18,204 nt of DNA from assembly GCA_009788135.1 (NCBI GenBank), contig WQSA01000020.1, forward strand, positions 1 to 18,204, written 5' to 3'. A program made the translations under genes and the position numbers. The notes beneath the pieces are model-generated. The model did no database searches, was not told the DNA's origin, and worked only from the letters and a program-made list of their open reading frames with translations. The stretch is from Candidatus Fibrimonadales bacterium (lineage in GTDB: Bacteria; Fibrobacterota; Fibrobacteria; Fibrobacterales; Fibrobacteraceae). This document shows, in pieces, positions 12,909 through 18,204 of the stretch (position 1 is the stretch's first letter; each line of letters starts with the position of its first letter).

Positions 12909-13383
12909 TTTATCCAATGGAACCCTCGGTTTTTCGGATTTTCACTATCCGCAAACTGTTCAATATTTCATTTTAGCGTCTTTTCCAGACTCTTTTTATA
13001 GATTTTTGTTTATTTTGGCGCTTTTTATATGCTCTTTGGGGCTTTTTTTGTTTTTTTCAAGCTCAAAAAAGAAAATGGGCAGCAATTTCAGCGAATTATC
13101 AAGCTTTTTGCGCATGAACAGGGAAAAAATCGTAAAACAGGCCAGAATTTCCGCTTTGCCAAGGCAAGCTCTATATTGGAGCCTCATTTCCCCTGTTATT
13201 TTCATATTTTTGCTGATTTTTGAGGCCAAATTCGAGGTTCACGGGCTTGGAAATACCATAAAAACAGCTTTTGAACATAACGATTTGCCAATATTTTACG
13301 GCAGCACTCTCTGCGCCTTAGTATTTGCTGTAGCTGTAAATGTATTTTTTTTAACGCTTTCAAAAATATTGCAGCATAAATAA
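12886..13383 (+). CDS. Shrunken ABC peptide-transporter permease (DppB-like)
   Basis: About 165 residues if the TTG at 12886 is used. That is the only common start codon before the first membrane segment, and it overlaps rpmB by 23 bp; AGGGA lies 10 nt upstream. Three hydrophobic segments are visible at about 39-58, 95-113 and 137-159. Residues 84-160 read like the last part of DppB/OppB permeases: an EAA-like loop (ARISALPRQALYW), then FEVHGLGNTI matching the family's F.wpGLG, then NDLPIFYGSTL matching rDyPvvqG. Normal permeases have about 300 residues and six membrane segments, so the N-terminal half is missing. It is followed at 1 bp by a degenerate ABC ATPase gene. The start remains uncertain. 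Confidence 0.6.
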   Translation: MLQSWASSLSNGTLGFSDFHYPQTVQYFILASFPDSFYRFLFILALFICSLGLFLFFSSSKKKMGSNFSELSSFLRMNREKIVKQARISALPRQALYWSLISPVIFIFLLIFEAKFEVHGLGNTIKTAFEHNDLPIFYGSTLCALVFAVAVNVFFLTLSKILQHK

Positions 13384-13384
13384 T

Positions 13385-14254
13385 ATGGCTATCTCCTGGG
13401 TTGATTTTTCCATTGCAAACCACATAAAGACTTTTTCGCTGAGCCTGGAAAGAAACGATTTTCTGTTTTTAGCGGGAGAAACCTGCCACGACAAACTTTT
13501 GCGCGCCCTTGCGGGCTTTTTGCCGGATGAATGCAATTCCGCAGATTCCATAAGAATTGACGGACATCGATTGAAAAACAAGAATGCGAACAGCTCCGTG
13601 CTATTGCCAAAAAATGCAACTCAGTCTTTTCCCCCGCACAGAACAATCGGGGCTTTTGCTCTTGATTTGGTTCCTGGCTCCACCAAAAAGATAATAGAAC
13701 ATTGCGCCGCTGGCTACGGCATAGACAAAAAGATTCTCAGCAGCAAGCCGGGCAAAATTTCGCCGCTGGACAAGCAGAGAGTTTCGCTTTGGCTATGCTC
13801 GCTCAACCAAAGCACTGCAATTTTCATAGAAGAACCGGATGGCGGATTTTTTGACGAATGCCGCCCTTTTGATTTTTTGCAAAAGTTGGTTATGCCAAAG
13901 AGCGGCGTAACCAGTTGCATTGTGTATTTGGCCAGCCAAAAAGACAGCATTGTGAAAAAAGCCAAAGCCTTGCAATTTTGCAGAGCTCGCATCGCAGTTT
14001 TTTGCGCAGACAGACTCGTTGAAGAAGGCGAAGCGGCAAGAATTCTGGAGAATCCCGTTCATGTTTACACAAAAGACTGGCTGGAGAATGGCACCGGCAA
14101 ACCGCTAAGAGCAGGTGCATTATGGCGGTATTGCAAACGGGATTGCCCTGAGCAATACAATTGCACCGCAAAGCAGAGCGTGTCTTCCGTGATGTGGGAT
14201 TGCGAGCCGCCAAATTTACATAAGGTGGTGTGCAAAGGATTCGGTGGAACTTAG
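13385..14254 (+). CDS. Degenerate ABC ATPase of the DppD/OppD (peptide) type
   Basis: A 289-residue protein with the outline of a peptide-transporter ATPase but broken motifs. The Walker A position reads GETCHDKL (31-38) instead of G.SGSGKS, the signature ISPLDKQRV (125-133) instead of LSGGQ.QRV, Walker B AIFIEEP (145-151) is partly kept, and the switch His region is ASQKD. The Q-loop area (LPKNATQSFPPHRTIG) is recognisable. The C-terminus, VEEGEAARILENPVHVYTKDWL followed by CKRDCPEQYNC, is the oligo_HPY tail of Dpp/Opp ATPases. The frame is intact for 870 bp, so selection has kept it open. ATP hydrolysis seems unlikely. It is coupled to the shrunken permease gene and overlaps ispE by 39 bp, tail to tail. 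Confidence 0.7.
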   Translation: MAISWVDFSIANHIKTFSLSLERNDFLFLAGETCHDKLLRALAGFLPDECNSADSIRIDGHRLKNKNANSSVLLPKNATQSFPPHRTIGAFALDLVPGSTKKIIEHCAAGYGIDKKILSSKPGKISPLDKQRVSLWLCSLNQSTAIFIEEPDGGFFDECRPFDFLQKLVMPKSGVTSCIVYLASQKDSIVKKAKALQFCRARIAVFCADRLVEEGEAARILENPVHVYTKDWLENGTGKPLRAGALWRYCKRDCPEQYNCTAKQSVSSVMWDCEPPNLHKVVCKGFGGT

Positions 14255-15070
14255 GCTCAAAAATCTGCACTGCTCTTTAACCGCTTCGCAAGCATTTGCC
14301 GCTTCTTTTAAAGATGCAAATAAAGAAAATACGCTCGCTCCGCTTCCGGAGAGCAACGATTTTCCTCCGCAAGCGTTTAGTTTTTGCTTGAGCGAAGTTA
14401 TGAGCGGATATTTTTCCAGCACGGATTCTTCAAAATGATTGTACAAATCGAATGACTCGCTCAAAGGGTTTTCCAAAGCGCTATTCTTGAACTTTTGCCA
14501 ACGCTCTTCGCCCGCTGGAACAATGTTTTTGTATGCATCCGCTGTGGGAACCATGCACTGCGGAGTGGCCACGGCAATTATGCAATTTTCAATAGGTTTT
14601 ATTGGGGTTAAAATATCTCCGATGCCTTCTGCCAATGCCGCTCCTCCGCGCACAAAAAACGCAACGTCGGCTCCCAAACCGGCTCCTATTTTTTCCAATT
14701 CTTGCGAGCTTATGTTCAATCCCCACAATTTGTTCAAAAGCCTCAGAGCTGCAGCCGCATCGGAGCTTCCGCCGCCCAAACCTGCACCCAAGGGCAAATT
14801 TTTTTCCAGATAAAAATGAACTCCGCTCGAAACGCCGAACATTTCTTTTAATTTAACTGCCGCTTTGAAAATCAAATCTTTTTCGGGAGGATAGTCTTGC
14901 GGCGTGTTGTAATAAATGGAAATTTCTCCGCGTTTATTCTGTTCGCCAAAAAGAACATCTCCGCAGGAAATTGTATGGAACATAGTGCCGATGTTGTGGT
15001 AGCCATCTTCTCTTTTTTTTATAATGGACAAAAAGAGATTGACTTTTGCAGGAGCCAGTTCGCTTAGCAT
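14216..15070 (-). CDS. ispE: 4-diphosphocytidyl-2-C-methyl-D-erythritol kinase
   Basis: GHMP-family kinase of the MEP isoprenoid pathway, phosphorylating the 2-hydroxyl of CDP-methylerythritol with ATP. It has 284 residues, the usual length. Motifs: PAKVNLFLSI with Lys9, KREDGYHNI, the ATP loop PLGAGLGGGSSDAAAAL (93-109), GADVAFFVRGGAA with catalytic Asp135, and LSGSGASVFSLF near the C-terminus. The ATG directly follows the TAA of the 65-residue membrane protein gene, so it is the last gene of a four-gene leftward operon. Its end overlaps the degenerate ATPase gene by 39 bp. Confidence 0.96.
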   Translation of the reverse strand: MLSELAPAKVNLFLSIIKKREDGYHNIGTMFHTISCGDVLFGEQNKRGEISIYYNTPQDYPPEKDLIFKAAVKLKEMFGVSSGVHFYLEKNLPLGAGLGGGSSDAAAALRLLNKLWGLNISSQELEKIGAGLGADVAFFVRGGAALAEGIGDILTPIKPIENCIIAVATPQCMVPTADAYKNIVPAGEERWQKFKNSALENPLSESFDLYNHFEESVLEKYPLITSLKQKLNACGGKSLLSGSGASVFSLFASLKEAANACEAVKEQCRFLSLSSTESFAHHLM

Positions 15071-15268
15071 TTATGAAGTCACTCTTCTTATTCTCAAAGC
15101 CCTGGCTTGCCCCTCTTCTGTAGGCACCAGCTTTGACTTGGAATAGGATAGCATTCTGCGTCTATCCTCTCTTCTTTCAAAAATCTTATCGAACTTCAGT
15201 TTTGCAACGAACAAAACCACGAGAAAGAATATAAGAGATGCAAACCACAAAAGATACAGCGTTTCCAT
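15071..15268 (-). CDS. 65-residue single-pass membrane protein of unknown function
   Basis: METLYLLWFASLIFFLVVLFVAKL forms one N-terminal membrane helix (about residues 4-23). A strongly basic cytoplasmic-looking tail follows, with KIFERREDRRR, SKSKLVPTEEGQARALRIRRVTS. A strong SD, GGAGG, lies 4 nt before the ATG and overlaps the last codons of pssA; the stop abuts the ispE start. Tight coupling on both sides argues that it is a real gene. No family recognised. Confidence 0.7.
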   Translation of the reverse strand: METLYLLWFASLIFFLVVLFVAKLKFDKIFERREDRRRMLSYSKSKLVPTEEGQARALRIRRVTS

Positions 15269-15269
15269 T

Positions 15270-16052
15270 TTATCCTCCGCTAAGTTTTCCGCTTTTGCTT
15301 ATCTGGTCGCTAACTATTTTTTCCCTGTTCAAAATGCCAAAGCCAAAGCCTACCACAAAGTAAAGCAGTACCAAAAACATCAAATATTCAGGGATTCTCA
15401 TAGCAAAGCCAGCTATGTAAACAATCACTATGTTTACCAATTGAAATACATTTATGAATTTGCTTTTGCGTTTTTTCAGTTTGGGAAGAAAGAGCGGGCT
15501 AACCATCAAAATTCCGGTTGCAATCATAATAACAAGAGGGAAGTAGAGCTGATCGGGATGGTTATTGAAAAAGTCGTATTTGCACATCAATATCATAAGT
15601 ATAGCATTGACCACGCCGGCAAATGTCGAAGGCATTCCGGAAAAATAATCCGGATAAGAATCGCTGTCCATGGCGTTGTATTTTGCGAGTCTCATGGCTG
15701 CGCATAGCACATAAACAGCGGCACCTGCGAATATCGCGATTTTGTTAGCTTCGTACCAATCCGTTGACATATTTTTATATGCGAACAGAAGCATAAAGGC
15801 TGGCGCTATTCCAAAAGCGATTAAATCTGCGAGGCTATCGAACTGCGCTCCGAAATCCGAGCTTGCGTTAAAGGCTCGTGCAGCAAATCCATCCAATTTA
15901 TCCAACAATGTGCAAAAAATTATGAATTGCGCTCCATAAAAAATAGCATTCTCGGCAGAAAACAATCCCGCTGACCAACATATAGAAGCTACTCCGAGCA
16001 AAAAGCTCATGCTGGTAAAGGCATTTGGCACTATAAATTTTGCTTTTTCCAT
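15270..16052 (-). CDS. pssA: CDP-diacylglycerol-serine O-phosphatidyltransferase
   Basis: A 260-residue integral membrane enzyme making phosphatidylserine from CDP-diacylglycerol and serine, the precursor of phosphatidylethanolamine. The CDP-alcohol phosphatidyltransferase signature is complete: D54-G55-x2-A58-R59-x8-G68-x3-D72-x3-D76 (DGFAARAFNASSDFGAQFDSLAD). About seven or eight hydrophobic segments follow. MRLAKYN and YFSGMPST fit the PssA branch better than PgsA, though a different head-group specificity cannot be excluded. There is no SD; TAAATT ends 6 nt before the ATG, predicting a leaderless transcript in addition to read-through from the upstream gene 20 bp away. Confidence 0.88.
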   Translation of the reverse strand: MEKAKFIVPNAFTSMSFLLGVASICWSAGLFSAENAIFYGAQFIIFCTLLDKLDGFAARAFNASSDFGAQFDSLADLIAFGIAPAFMLLFAYKNMSTDWYEANKIAIFAGAAVYVLCAAMRLAKYNAMDSDSYPDYFSGMPSTFAGVVNAILMILMCKYDFFNNHPDQLYFPLVIMIATGILMVSPLFLPKLKKRKSKFINVFQLVNIVIVYIAGFAMRIPEYLMFLVLLYFVVGFGFGILNREKIVSDQISKSGKLSGG

Positions 16053-16058
16053 AAAGTG

Positions 16059-16069
16059 AATTTAGAAAA
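16059..16069 (-). promoter_or_regulatory. -10-like motif immediately upstream of pssA
   Basis: The minus strand reads TTTTCTAAATT, fitting TTTNNTAWATT. The hexamer TAAATT (16064-16059) ends exactly 6 nt before the pssA ATG. The motif sits in the 20-bp gap after the ExbB-like gene. No -35 match is visible. Confidence 0.5.
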
Positions 16070-16072
16070 TTG

Positions 16073-16429
16073 TCAGGAGTTCCTACGCTTTAAGTAAGTA
16101 TTCGCCAAGAGAAGCGGAAAAGCTACCAGCAAGCCCGCTTGCGTTGTGAGCAAGGCTTCTGAAATTCCGTCTGCGAGCAGTACGGGATTGCCAAAGCCAA
16201 AATTTTTTATCGTTTCAAAAGTGTGAACCATGCCCATAACGGTGCCCAAAAGACCGAGCAACGGCGCTATGGCAGCGAGAGTCGCTATATTTTTGTAATG
16301 TTCCCTTTTTCCAGTCAAAACCAGAATCCAGGCCAGCCAACCAACTGCGAAAATAATTGGCATAATTACGCCGCCTTTGCGGAGCAAATCAAAAACCTGT
16401 TCGTAAATGTGTATGAGGTTCACAGGCAT
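16073..16429 (-). CDS. Miniature ExbB/TolQ/MotA-family proton-channel protein
   Basis: A 118-residue membrane protein with three hydrophobic segments (about 21-39, 46-68 and 92-110). The typical MotA/TolQ/ExbB core is clear: IAPLLGLLGTVMGMVHTFETI and then GISEALLTTQAGLLVAFPLLLANTYLKRR. The family usually has about 170-240 residues; here the cytoplasmic loop between the first two membrane segments is almost absent. Such proteins form pentameric channels that energise TonB or Tol systems with an ExbD/TolR partner, but no partner lies next to it, and pssA follows. It is first in the pssA-ispE operon. There is no SD, and only 19 bp separate its ATG from that of the divergent FISUMP gene. Confidence 0.82.
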   Translation of the reverse strand: MPVNLIHIYEQVFDLLRKGGVIMPIIFAVGWLAWILVLTGKREHYKNIATLAAIAPLLGLLGTVMGMVHTFETIKNFGFGNPVLLADGISEALLTTQAGLLVAFPLLLANTYLKRRNS

Positions 16430-16448
16430 AAATTACTAATTTATAATT
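16430..16448. promoter_or_regulatory. 19-bp divergent start region
   Basis: AAATTACTAATTTATAATT separates two divergent ATGs. Rightward, TAATTT (16437-16442) ends 6 nt before the ATG at 16449. Leftward, TAAATT (16443-16438 on the minus strand) ends 8 nt before the ATG at 16429. Both genes lack an SD, so leaderless transcription in both directions is the simplest reading; any -35 elements would lie inside the opposite gene. Confidence 0.45.
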
Positions 16449-16868
16449 ATGAAAAAACTCCTTTTAGTTCTCTTTGCGCTTTGCACTCTGGTCTTTGCTC
16501 AGAAGTTGCCGAAAACTTTTGATACAGAGGATCAGTCCTGGTTTATTCAGGATTTGGGAAATTTTACCTGGGACAAGGCTATGGAAGCTTGCCCAAGCGA
16601 CTGGCGTTTGCCTGCAAATGAGGATTGGCAAAAGCTGAATGACTTTTTGGCAGCGAATCCCAATATCCAGAACGAGTTCCGAAAAAATGCCAAAATCAAG
16701 GAAAAGGCCGCCTCAGGCATAAAAGCCAGCAGCGGCTATTGGTGGAGCGCAACAGAATCCGACAATTCTAAGTTGGCCAATTTCCAATTCCTGTACGATG
16801 GCTATAGCGACTTCTACGAAGGCGATGCTCCCAAAAGCGACAAGCTTGCGGTTAGGTGCGTGAAGTGA
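16449..16868 (+). CDS. Secreted single-domain FISUMP protein
   Basis: A 139-residue exported protein with signal peptide MKKLLLVLFALCTLVFAQ and one compact FISUMP-type domain. SWFIQDLGNFTWDKAMEACPSDWRLPANEDWQKL corresponds to the CPAGWHLPS..EW block, SSGYWWSATE to the WWT block, and KLAVRCVK is the terminal strand. The first block (YKTVKIG..WMAENLNY) is much eroded, so the domain is abbreviated, as in domain 1 of the larger protein at 5107-7068. It is followed after 4 bp by the DUF4130 gene, with which it may share a transcript. Function unknown; surface location is inferred from the family and signal peptide. Confidence 0.85.
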   Translation: MKKLLLVLFALCTLVFAQKLPKTFDTEDQSWFIQDLGNFTWDKAMEACPSDWRLPANEDWQKLNDFLAANPNIQNEFRKNAKIKEKAASGIKASSGYWWSATESDNSKLANFQFLYDGYSDFYEGDAPKSDKLAVRCVK

Positions 16869-16872
16869 AATA

Positions 16873-17595
16873 ATGACTCTGCTCACAGACCTCTCTTTTG
16901 AAGCTTTTTTAAGTGCTGTTTTTGAAGCGTTCAGGTTAAAGCTTCCGGTGAGCAGAATAGTAGCGGAAACCATCTACACGCCGCAAATGTTTGAAGACAC
17001 GCACAATATAACAACGAACTATGAAAACGCAGAGCGGGTATGGAAAGGCTTGCAAAAAAACGGCGGCGGCGACATAGCCTTTATGGTGCAAGCGGCATAT
17101 CTCTCCGAGCTCCCGGAAATGGAAACTTCGTTGTGGGAATATGTAAAGGGAATTTTCTCAAATCCGCAAAACGCTCAAAACACGCTTGACTCCAACACGC
17201 ACACCGTTTTTCAAACTGCAAACAAGGTAAAAGCGGAATCTCACAATATAAAAGGCTTTGTCCGCTTTCAAAAAGCAGAAAATGATTTAATGGTAGCGAT
17301 AATAGAGCCAACCTACAACGTTGTGAACTTGCTTGCAGACCACTTCGCAAAAAGGTTCCCCAATATGCAATGGATGATTGTGGATGCAAAAAGAGAAATT
17401 GGCATTCACTATGATTGCAAAGACATTTACGAAATAAGTGCCACAGCCGCAGAAATTCCGCAAATAAACGATGAATTCGCCGCTTTATGGAAGGGCTATT
17501 ACAAATCTGCCACGATAAAAGAGAGAAAGAATCCGAGACTGCAGAGAAGATGTTTGCCGGTAAAGTATTGGAAACATTTAACGGAGATGGGTTGA
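16873..17595 (+). CDS. TIGR03915-type DNA metabolism protein (DUF4130)
   Basis: A 240-residue cytoplasmic protein matching from memory the TIGR03915/DUF4130 family, normally encoded beside the radical SAM protein that follows here and sometimes fused to uracil-DNA glycosylases. Recognisable blocks: SFEAFLSAVFEAF at the N-terminus, GFVRFQKAENDLMVAIIEPTYNVVNLLADHFAKRFPNMQWMIVDAKRE in the middle, and the C-terminal signature LWKGYYKSATIKERKNPRLQ followed by LPVKYWKHLTEM. The family is presumed to work in DNA repair or modification, without a proven reaction. It begins 4 bp after the FISUMP stop with a weak SD. The gap to the radical SAM gene is 37 bp and contains a promoter-like motif. Confidence 0.85.
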   Translation: MTLLTDLSFEAFLSAVFEAFRLKLPVSRIVAETIYTPQMFEDTHNITTNYENAERVWKGLQKNGGGDIAFMVQAAYLSELPEMETSLWEYVKGIFSNPQNAQNTLDSNTHTVFQTANKVKAESHNIKGFVRFQKAENDLMVAIIEPTYNVVNLLADHFAKRFPNMQWMIVDAKREIGIHYDCKDIYEISATAAEIPQINDEFAALWKGYYKSATIKERKNPRLQRRCLPVKYWKHLTEMG

Positions 17596-17606
17596 TTTTC
17601 TATATT
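17596..17606 (+). promoter_or_regulatory. -10-like motif for the radical SAM gene
   Basis: TTTTCTATATT fits TTTNNTAWATT. It begins right after the DUF4130 stop codon and ends 26 nt before the ATG at 17633, giving a predicted leader of about 20 nt with CAGG (17623-17626) 6 nt before the start. This suggests the radical SAM gene has its own promoter despite its partnership with the gene upstream. Confidence 0.5.
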
Positions 17607-17632
17607 ATACTGAACATTTGTGCAGGTATGAT

Positions 17633-18204
17633 ATGGAAATATTGCAAAAATTGGAAATTTTGGCTGGTGCGGCCAAGTATGACGTGTCCTGTTCCTCCAG
17701 TGGAGGGTCCAGGACTACGCAAAAAGGCGGTTTTGGAAACTCGTGCCCGGCAGGGGTTTGCCACTCGTTCACGGAAGACGGGCGGTGCATTTCCCTGCTC
17801 AAAATTCTGCTCACAAACGTTTGCATTTATGATTGCGCCTACTGCGCAAATCGCAGAAGCAATGATACTCCGCGTGCTACATTTAAAGTGGAAGAAGTCG
17901 CTCGCTTGACTGTTGAATTTTATAAGAGAAATTATATAGAAGGTTTGTTTTTGAGTTCGGGCGTTATCAAGAACCCAGACTATACAATGGAAGCTCTGAT
18001 AAGAGTTGCGAAGAGTTTGAGGGAAGAGCATAAATTCGGCGGTTATATTCACCTTAAAGCTATACCGGGGGCGAGTTCGGATTTAATCGCTTTGGCAGGC
18101 TATTATGCAGACAGGATGAGCGTTAATATTGAAATTCCGTCTGAGCCTTCTTTGAAAATGCTCGCTCCGGAGAAGAATTTTGAATCTGTGTATTCGCCTA
18201 TGAA
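17633..18204 (+). CDS. Putative DNA modification/repair radical SAM protein (TIGR03916 type), 3'-truncated
   Basis: Open from the ATG at 17633 to the window edge (190 codons seen; family members are about 400 residues). The 4Fe-4S/SAM motif is NVCIYDCAYCANRR with Cys64, Cys68 and Cys71 (CxxxCxxC). Other family-like blocks are AAKYDVSCSSSGG, CHSFTEDGRCISLLKILLTN, EFYKRNYIEGLFLSSGVI, GGYIHLKAIPGAS and ADRMSVNIEIPSE. It is the regular partner of the DUF4130 protein encoded just upstream. The family is annotated as putative DNA modification/repair; the substrate is unknown. A TTG at 17618 is an alternative start. Several other open frames over this stretch are shadows. Confidence 0.92.
   Translation, partial: MEILQKLEILAGAAKYDVSCSSSGGSRTTQKGGFGNSCPAGVCHSFTEDGRCISLLKILLTNVCIYDCAYCANRRSNDTPRATFKVEEVARLTVEFYKRNYIEGLFLSSGVIKNPDYTMEALIRVAKSLREEHKFGGYIHLKAIPGASSDLIALAGYYADRMSVNIEIPSEPSLKMLAPEKNFESVYSPM

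Noticed and set aside
13385..14254. Calling the degenerate ABC ATPase a pseudogene
   Set aside because: The frame is uninterrupted over 290 codons with retained Walker B and C-terminal tail features, so a reduced but expressed protein is at least as likely.
17487..18052. Open frames on both strands over the start of the radical SAM gene
   Set aside because: They conflict with the frame carrying the complete CxxxCxxC motif and show no recognisable protein features.

Overview
The window looks like chromosomal DNA from a member of the Fibrobacterota (Fibrobacter or a Fibromonas-like relative). The main evidence is two secreted proteins built from Fibrobacter succinogenes major paralogous (FISUMP) domains, one with four tandem copies. 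Moderate-to-low GC, very tight gene packing and many starts without a Shine-Dalgarno sequence fit this. Taxonomy is inferred from protein character only.

Layout. 1-5 kb: the end of a dihydroorotate dehydrogenase gene overlaps a small secreted beta-barrel-like protein. Converging on these are yraN and hisF, then a rightward pair of M14-family deacylases, one apparently active and one lacking its catalytic residues. 4.5-7.1 kb: a leftward secreted protein and the four-domain FISUMP protein. 7.2-7.9 kb: a 54-residue protein plus a GNAT acetyltransferase, laid out like a toxin-antitoxin pair. 7.95-11.2 kb: the most interesting region. A 125-bp AT-rich segment between perfect 22-bp inverted repeats lies just upstream of a type IV pilin gene. 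It is followed by a strongly structured intergenic region, a Wzy_C-type O-oligosaccharide ligase with a TPR-like tail, and a Mpi/Hin-type serine invertase. The inverted repeats contain a core that resembles a Hin/Gin crossover site. I read this as a self-contained phase-variation cassette: the invertase flips a promoter segment that controls the pilin and perhaps its glycosylating ligase.

11.2-12.6 kb: two same-orientation copies of a small hairpin element made of 7-bp repeats flank an aldo/keto reductase gene carrying two 4Fe-4S motifs. One copy has an 8-bp direct duplication and appears to have rewritten the last codon and stop of the invertase gene. 12.6-14.3 kb: rpmB with a consensus promoter, followed by a shrunken peptide-ABC permease and an ABC ATPase with degenerate nucleotide-binding motifs. 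14.2-16.4 kb: a leftward operon of a miniature ExbB/TolQ-like protein, pssA, a 65-residue membrane protein and ispE. 16.4-18.2 kb: a single-domain FISUMP protein, then the TIGR03915/TIGR03916-type pair (DUF4130 protein and radical SAM enzyme) predicted to act in DNA repair or modification; the radical SAM gene runs off the right edge.

Two genome-style signals recur. A -10-like motif TTTNNTAWATT lies upstream of seven starts. In several SD-less genes the -10-like hexamer ends only 6-8 nt before the ATG, which predicts leaderless transcripts. Three pairs of converging genes overlap at their 3' ends, so there is little room for terminators.
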